DNA from: a virus | IMG/VR virus record: IMGVR_UViG_3300036760_000324 | Location: 1 to 27,382 of that record | Strand: one strand, 5' to 3' | Length of the DNA: 27,382 nt | Shown: positions 23,901-27,382 of the stretch, piece after piece | Layout of the letters: the number at the start of each line of letters is the position of its first letter | Position numbering within the stretch: the first letter of the stretch is position 1 | The notes under the pieces: model-generated | The model's database searches: none | What the model saw: only the letters and a program-made list of their open reading frames with translations | Told to the model about the DNA's origin: nothing | Translations under genes and position numbers: made by a program

Positions 23901-24687
23901 CGAGCTCCGCCCTTTCCTTGTCCTTGATTGCGGTGAGCTCATCCTTGTCTGCAAGTTTCCGTGTGCTGGAGATGTCCCTGACGTGTTCCTTCAACTGATC
24001 GTGGTACATCTGAAGGCGCGCCATGTTGAGGCGCACCTTCTCGTCACCCATCATGATGGACGGGATCTTGAGCTCGTCCTCCCCGATCCCACCCTTCGCC
24101 GCGGTCTTCTTGATCTTCGCGATGGCGCGGTGGTACGCGATCGACTCGAGGTCCTGGTACGCCATCGGGTCGTTGGACTCGTACACGCTCGCGGAGCGTA
24201 CACGACCGCGGATCGGTTCGCCGGTGGAACCCAGGATCTGACCGCGCATCTCACTTGCGCGTGCCGAGGTCGTGGCCTGAACTGCCCTGACGCGCTCCAT
24301 CGCAACCGCGAGCCGGTCAGCGTCGATCGTCGCCTTCTCCCACGCGGCACCCAGGTGCTCGTAGGAGACGATCGTGGACTCGTTCCCCGCGAGGATGGCG
24401 CGGATCTGCGAGTTCATCTGGGACTCGGTCGATCCCAGGACTGACTGCACCTCCTCGAGGGTGGTGCTTCCCGCAGCGAGGAGTTCGATCTGCTCCTTCA
24501 CCACGGCAGACGCGATGCCCATCGTGTGGATTGCGGACGCGGCGTCGAGCGACTTCTCCTGGACGGCCTTGAGCTTGGAGTTCAACCGATCCATGAACCC
24601 AATGAACTTCGCGGCCTGCTCTTGGGTCTTCTGGAACCCATCGCCGCCGGCGTTCACATTCACAGAGAAGTTTGCGTCGTCACTCAT
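20956..24687 (-). CDS. tail tape measure protein (1,243 aa)
   Basis: ATG at 24687 overlaps the end of the frameshifted chaperone reading frame. It is the longest gene of the tail module, follows the chaperone pair and has the usual tape-measure make-up: long Ala/Lys/Glu/Gln helices at both ends and hydrophobic stretches near residues 380-405 (SSVGGLLAMLGGAVIGLAA) and 714-766. A central part (about 405-640), with FEHSMARIMTLVKDGE, FGFSPMASAEGFRIAI and AGVNVQEMLAVFAALSRTKG, matches the conserved core of TP901/phage minor-tail tape measure proteins. It sets tail length and is ejected with DNA; at about 0.15 nm per residue the tail would be roughly 185 nm. No peptidase or lysozyme motif was seen. 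The string N-A-G-G-D-G appears near both ends. Confidence 0.9.
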   Translation of the reverse strand: MSDDANFSVNVNAGGDGFQKTQEQAAKFIGFMDRLNSKLKAVQEKSLDAASAIHTMGIASAVVKEQIELLAAGSTTLEEVQSVLGSTESQMNSQIRAILAGNESTIVSYEHLGAAWEKATIDADRLAVAMERVRAVQATTSARASEMRGQILGSTGEPIRGRVRSASVYESNDPMAYQDLESIAYHRAIAKIKKTAAKGGIGEDELKIPSIMMGDEKVRLNMARLQMYHDQLKEHVRDISSTRKLADKDELTAIKDKERAELDHYRLMRARLNEAVKAREQMHALERKQDLETERRHARFSNREMDQMYARMPDQTAKKYIGSAKGIWTRDLFNMRDWVGGEAKVGAIFKAMEKGTSLASKGFLALGRAVQGAGNAVAFMTSSVGGLLAMLGGAVIGLAAKSAIEFEHSMARIMTLVKDGEATLPELTEQVKRLSKEFGFSPMASAEGFRIAISSDVPPEEAMKFMEEAGKLSVAQNVSIEKSADMLAMMKNAFNLSTDSFSRLRDMIFVMTDRGRVEVDQFAGEIGKMAAVAKTAGVNVQEMLAVFAALSRTKGPEQAGTMAINLFKFISKQGPEAVKIMKALGIATGPEFVQGQGLLKQIEKIHDALQKNPGLIEKITDDFRELRAWGEITGSQFEALKSIMEDLTNRIGVGDEATKKMMETTEVKWNRLMAQLKISMIEFGESSMKTFNDWITSSGGVENAMRKMEMAFKRIELAVRLFIAPFEAVAMILIGAFEAVIDLIVALGNVWAMIFKGIGAGAMWIAEQYNKAMYEYTGDEEILKRQERVKKTFEGLADGAVESLAAAGKRAADAFTTDWVSAWNASGMDANRKSVQKLEQDIADLGQVTGEAADDQEQLAKFMALNGGNAKKAAQDLAKLKKAQEELNPKRDESAMLKRIFTDTITDQVKDGGKQLKQWLTDNRDTIKGIISGYRHLAEEQKSMVSKMKAQLKDLVKDQEKYDDAVEQTIQKIKDADRTPAEQVKQRIDRGQELEARANKAAKIGDRDEVQRLVQEASGIYESILNVEGANTKENRVKVIDALTRLRGEMDKVYGAEKIAIEDRMKTAEKAEKAFTTAANNVEAHFKSFEQGITDVGRALEELGKVPTDEKLKAIKEKIMKLEADSQFFINVQSDPALNALDKMIEKAKELRLELSAAPDELLLKLKDVDLKNLLMQGTPAITPSEPKSTQNNTSNTTNVDMRGTTINAGGDGGPKKADARKLARDIHRHIERGEAPALTRRK

Positions 24688-25398
24688 CTTCAGGCACCTT
24701 TTCCTCCATGCGGAGGATAGTGTAGGCCATCAGCTCGACTTGCTCGTGGTACTGCAACTCGTTCCACGGTCTGCCGTAGTAGCTACGCGGATCGACCATC
24801 TCAACGGCGCGCAGCTGCCAGTACTCCAGCGATCTCCCAGAGTTCTTGGGGATCGGCTTCGGCTTCGCCGATCCCCTAACCCTGGGAGCGATCAGTTTCC
24901 CTTGGCCACCTCGATGTCATCCGCGATGTTCATGAGGCTAGTGATCTCGGACATCAGCCGACCGAGATCGCCCATCGTGAAGCCGAACGCGATGAGCTTC
25001 TGCCAGATGCCCTCGTAGAACTCGGGCTTCGTCTTGTCCTGACCCTCGATCTCGAAGTCGACGTTGGGGTCGTCGATCCCGTGGTAGATGATGTACGCCA
25101 TCCGGAGCTGCGTCATCTTGCGGTTCGCCGTGGTCCACTCCGGGGTCTCCACGTCGACGATCATCGTCTTCTTCGTGTCGGGATCCCGGATGAGGACCCC
25201 TTCGGGGTTCTTCGCCCACTGCTGAGGCTTCGGAGCTTCCGGGAAGAGCTCGAACATCTTCGAGTCGACCCCGACCGGAAGCGCCCGGACGCGGATCTGG
25301 AGCATCTCCTCCCCGGCTCCGTCGTCCCCGGAGGTCGCACGCTTCAGCGTGACGACCTTCCGGGGCGTTTCGAACTTCTCTTTGCCACGGATCTTCAT
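24680..25398 (-). CDS. tail assembly chaperone fusion (gpGT-like), made by -1 frameshift
   Basis: Translation starts at ATG 25398, follows the short-form frame to the slippery heptamer GGGAAAC (minus strand, 24901-24895), slips back one base, and continues to TGA at 24682-24680. The extension adds 71 residues, beginning LIAPRVRGSAKPKP and ending EEKVPEDE, for about 239 aa in total. The extension frame has no ATG, GTG or TTG before its middle, so it is only sensibly reached by frameshift. Its stop overlaps the tape measure start. Position directly ahead of the tape measure is exactly that of lambda G/GT and its many relatives, where the long form links to the tape measure during tail assembly. 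Confidence 0.8.
24834..24901 (-). promoter_or_regulatory. programmed -1 frameshift signal: GGGAAAC plus two-tier stem
   Basis: In minus-strand RNA the 0-frame reads AAG GGA AAC TGA, so G GGA AAC is a canonical X-XXY-YYZ site just before the stop. A 6-nt spacer follows, then an outer 7-bp stem (CTCCCAG, 24888-24882, with CTGGGAG, 24840-24834). Inside it is a perfect 10-bp stem (GGGGATCGGC, plus-strand 24848-24857, with GCCGATCCCC, 24867-24876) and a 9-nt loop. Spacer length and the slippery site match known phage tail-chaperone signals. Confidence 0.82.
24892..25398 (-). CDS. tail assembly chaperone, short form (gpG-like, 168 aa)
   Basis: ATG 25398 is chosen for AAGGAG placed 7-8 nt upstream; the frame is open to 25434 without a better site. 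The product starts MKIRGKEKFETPRKVV, has a Lys/Arg-rich first part, a middle TKKTMIVDVETPEW, and a helical C-terminal half containing GIWQKLIAFGFTMGDLGRLM. It ends K-G-N at the slippery site. No family motif is strong enough for a call by sequence alone; the assignment rests on its place between tail tube and tape measure and on the frameshift element at its end. Most ribosomes should make this form. Confidence 0.75.
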   Translation of the reverse strand: MKIRGKEKFETPRKVVTLKRATSGDDGAGEEMLQIRVRALPVGVDSKMFELFPEAPKPQQWAKNPEGVLIRDPDTKKTMIVDVETPEWTTANRKMTQLRMAYIIYHGIDDPNVDFEIEGQDKTKPEFYEGIWQKLIAFGFTMGDLGRLMSEITSLMNIADDIEVAKGN

Positions 25399-25447
25399 GA
25401 CTTTCTCCTTCTCTTCGGTGAAACGGTCTTTCAACCGCGATTACGGC

Positions 25448-25960
25448 CTAGACGCCGCGGGTGCTGGTCGGCTCGAGCGCAGCGCAGATGCCCGAGTACG
25501 TCATCATGTCGGCGTTGTCGCCCTCCTCGAACCCCACCTCGTCGCAGTGGTAGTCCGGGAACACGAGGCGCTCCGTCTGGTCGATGCCCGACGCCGCGCA
25601 CGGGTTGGTGAGGTCGAACCTCACGTCGACGCAGTACGGGCCGCAGTCCAGGCTGGAGACCCACGCCGAAGCGTTGCCCTTGTTGCGCAGCGCGTCGGGA
25701 ACGGAGGGGATCGTCGCGTACGCGGTGAGCGTACGGCCGCGCCACTCCTCGAACTTCGCCGAGAACGAGACGTTCATCGGCTCCTCGTTGCCTTCCGCGA
25801 GACCGGCGACACGGCCGCGGTTCATGATGACCTTCGCGGGCCGACGGACGCTGAACCGGAGGTTCCCGTCCTCGATGGGGACCACGAGGGTCTTCGGCGT
25901 CGTGCTGCCGTCGACCAAGGTGATCTGCCCGTTGGTCAGATTGCGAGTCCTCTGGCTCAA
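25448..25960 (-). CDS. major tail (tube) protein candidate (170 aa)
   Basis: The start is TTG at 25960, preceded by AGGAGG; no nearby in-frame ATG has a ribosome site, and the upstream gene's TAG overlaps this ribosome site. The product has an even beta-strand pattern (ITLVDGS, LVVPIEDGNLRFSV, PMNVSFSAKFEEW) with a Cys-containing loop (DCGPYCVDVRFDLTNPC) and a GFEEGDNADMMTYSGICA end, in keeping with a tail tube fold. Codon use is highly biased, as expected for an abundant protein. Position between the tail terminator and the chaperone is the standard place of the tube gene. A TTG start on an abundant protein is uncommon. Confidence 0.7.
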   Translation of the reverse strand: MSQRTRNLTNGQITLVDGSTTPKTLVVPIEDGNLRFSVRRPAKVIMNRGRVAGLAEGNEEPMNVSFSAKFEEWRGRTLTAYATIPSVPDALRNKGNASAWVSSLDCGPYCVDVRFDLTNPCAASGIDQTERLVFPDYHCDEVGFEEGDNADMMTYSGICAALEPTSTRGV

Positions 25961-25969
25961 CTTTTCCTC

Positions 25970-26464
25970 CTAGGCCGATGCGATTAGCACAGCCTGGAAC
26001 GTGACAACTACGCTGTGGATGTTACCTTGCTCCACTGCGAAATTGCCTTGTCCTTGAAACGTGATGTTGCGACGCGGCAGGTAACTTTGCCTCGCCTCCT
26101 TGATCTGAACTGCACCGAGGACGGTCTCCGGAGGAATACCGACCATGCTCAGCGGCACGTCAACCTTTTCGAGCGTCTTCCTGACCAGTGCCGCTAGTCT
26201 GAAAGGCGCCATCGTGTCCTTGTCATTCCGGGACTCTTGAAGCCGGGCGTCACAGACGATCTCGAAGAGAAGTAGACCACCCCACACTCCCCTACGGGTA
26301 CGCATGCGGGCGTCACCCATCGGGTTGAAGGTCACCCACTGCTCTTTGCCATCGGTGTCCGGCCGCATGCCAGGACCGATGAAGTGAACCGTCGGCATCT
26401 GCTCGCGCAGGTAGGCCTGAACGGAGAGCCAGGCGTAAACCTCCAGATCGTCAGGAACGCTCAT
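25970..26464 (-). CDS. probable tail terminator / tail completion protein (164 aa)
   Basis: ATG at 26464 overlaps the stop of the upstream gene (ATGA). The sequence has an N-terminal helix (EVYAWLSVQAYLREQMP), strands around WVTFNPMGDARMRTRRG and GLLLFEIVCDARL, then FRLAALVRKTLEKVDVPL and a C-terminal strand HSVVVTFQAVLIASA. This alternation of a helix, strands and a middle helix resembles phage tail-terminator (gpU/gp17-like) proteins. Main support is gene order: between the gp10-like protein and the tail tube. Confidence 0.6.
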   Translation of the reverse strand: MSVPDDLEVYAWLSVQAYLREQMPTVHFIGPGMRPDTDGKEQWVTFNPMGDARMRTRRGVWGGLLLFEIVCDARLQESRNDKDTMAPFRLAALVRKTLEKVDVPLSMVGIPPETVLGAVQIKEARQSYLPRRNITFQGQGNFAVEQGNIHSVVVTFQAVLIASA

Positions 26465-27382
26465 GGCTTCTTTCTCTCAGCCTTGGTGCGTTGCTTGAAC
26501 TCCGGGGTGCCGAACTGGCTCCACGCGTTCTGCAGCTCTTGTGCCTGTCGTTCGAGTTCTGACCTCGGCGACCTGACGTGCTGAACCACCGTGCGTGACT
26601 CGGTCCTCGTCCCGGAGATGTGACCCGCGAAGGTCTCTCCACTCCACTTGACCTTGGTCGTCGACCTGACCTGGCGGCTCTCGAAGATGTGCGTCGGCTC
26701 GTTGAACTCACCAACCGAATGCCAGTCCTTCGGGTCGTTGATCCGCATCGCGAGGTACGCGTCTGCGTTGAGGTGAGAAACGTTCCTGTCGAGCGGGAGA
26801 CGAGCTGCGAGTTCCGAGTAGAGACGGCGCCACGTGAGCGAAGGGAGCTTCGCTTCCAGCTCGTCCAGGCTGATCGGTTGGCCGGTTTGAGAAGCTTGAT
26901 CCCACCTGAAGCCGCGAAGTCTGTACTTCTCGTTCATCCACCACGTGGTCATGGTGTCCAGCAGGTTCCGCAGTTCGGTCTTCAACGCGAACATCGTGAC
27001 GCGGACCATGCCTTGCGGGGCTTGCTTCGAATGTCCGTGCTCCAGGAAGAGCATGTAGCCCACATCCGTCCCGATGCGGAAACCCACGCGACCGAGCTTG
27101 AACTTGCCCTTGCCGCGGATCTGCGGGGAGAGACGCCAACTGGCCGCAGCCTTGCCCGTCTCGTAGGGCGTGAGGTACACGACCTCCATGAAAGCCCAAC
27201 GGGCCGCGTGCCAGACCACGAAGCGTGCCCCGATGTGCGGAAGTCCGGCCATCGCCACGATGCGACCGAGCTCCATCTTGATCGCGCTGATGTCGACGAG
27301 ATCGTCCTTCTTGCCGAACTTGTCGTAGGGCGACATGCGGAACTGCGCGCCCACGGTGATGCTCGGCAGGAGACCGAAGTCT
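26461..27382 (-). CDS. HK97 gp10-like head-tail joining/tail completion protein (5' end probably outside window)
   Basis: Minus-strand frame stays open to the right edge. A GTG at 27354 and an ATG at 27336 exist but neither has a ribosome site, so the true start is probably beyond 27,382. The hallmark is Y-L-T-P-Y-E-T-G-K-A-A-A-S-W (about residues 60-73 from the GTG), then GRVGFRIGTDVGYMLFLEHG, which matches the P-x-x-T-G-x-L-x-x-S and Y-A-x-x-x-E-x-G core of HK97 gp10-like proteins. The C-terminal 150 residues go beyond the usual family length and look like an extra domain. Gene order supports a role at the head-tail junction. Confidence 0.6.
   Translation of the reverse strand, partial: DFGLLPSITVGAQFRMSPYDKFGKKDDLVDISAIKMELGRIVAMAGLPHIGARFVVWHAARWAFMEVVYLTPYETGKAAASWRLSPQIRGKGKFKLGRVGFRIGTDVGYMLFLEHGHSKQAPQGMVRVTMFALKTELRNLLDTMTTWWMNEKYRLRGFRWDQASQTGQPISLDELEAKLPSLTWRRLYSELAARLPLDRNVSHLNADAYLAMRINDPKDWHSVGEFNEPTHIFESRQVRSTTKVKWSGETFAGHISGTRTESRTVVQHVRSPRSELERQAQELQNAWSQFGTPEFKQRTKAERKKP

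Noticed and set aside
21433-24444. 1,003-aa open frame on the plus strand
   Set aside because: It is antisense to the tape measure gene, has Arg/Leu/His-rich shadow composition, and no ribosome site or motif.
24680-24895. Independent gene between chaperone and tape measure
   Set aside because: The frame has no ATG, GTG or TTG at its 5' end; a CTG at 24895 would be a very rare start, and frameshift explains it better.

Overview
The window looks like part of a tailed-phage genome (siphovirus-like), or a prophage of one. The host cannot be read from the sequence. The DNA is GC-rich, genes are packed with start/stop overlaps, and purine-rich ribosome sites (GGAGG-type) precede the genes that do not overlap an upstream stop. 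There is no tRNA, rRNA, insertion sequence, CRISPR array, integrase or terminase here.

Plus-strand half (about 1-11,680): nucleotide metabolism and replication. It opens with the tail end of a gene that resembles the TSCPD part of class II ribonucleotide reductase, then a MazG-like pyrophosphohydrolase, a tiny acidic ORF and a dCMP-deaminase-family enzyme. A regulatory stretch follows (1,323-1,466) with a helically phased TCCT array, a possible extended -10 promoter and a 15-bp palindrome, leading into a ParB-domain protein and a 224-aa protein of unknown function. After a strong hairpin comes a continuous train: a HARP-like/SNF2-type helicase, a pyrimidine-dimer-glycosylase-like protein, several tiny Cys-rich proteins, a family A DNA polymerase with 3'-5' exonuclease, an ATP-dependent DNA ligase, small unknowns and a GT9-like glycosyltransferase. 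Most junctions are ATGA or GTGA overlaps, so translational coupling is likely.

Minus-strand half (about 11,670-27,382, read right to left): the tail module in the usual siphophage order. It runs from an HK97-gp10-like protein (cut by the window edge) through a probable tail terminator, a tail tube protein, a tail assembly chaperone with a textbook -1 frameshift signal, and a 1,243-aa tape measure protein. Next come a membrane-segment/virion-domain fusion, a 1,102-aa modular tail protein with a nine-copy repeat, a 1,066-aa tail hub-like protein, a 256-aa unknown, a DUF6527-like protein and a DUF115-like glycosyltransferase candidate.

The two halves converge with an 11-bp tail-to-tail CDS overlap near 11,668-11,678, where a hairpin with a TTCG loop may end plus-strand transcription. 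The most useful leads are the frameshift element, the phased repeats next to the ParB-domain gene, the two convergent glycosyltransferase-like genes and the unusual polymerase motifs. Functions are assigned from motifs and gene order only; no database search was run.
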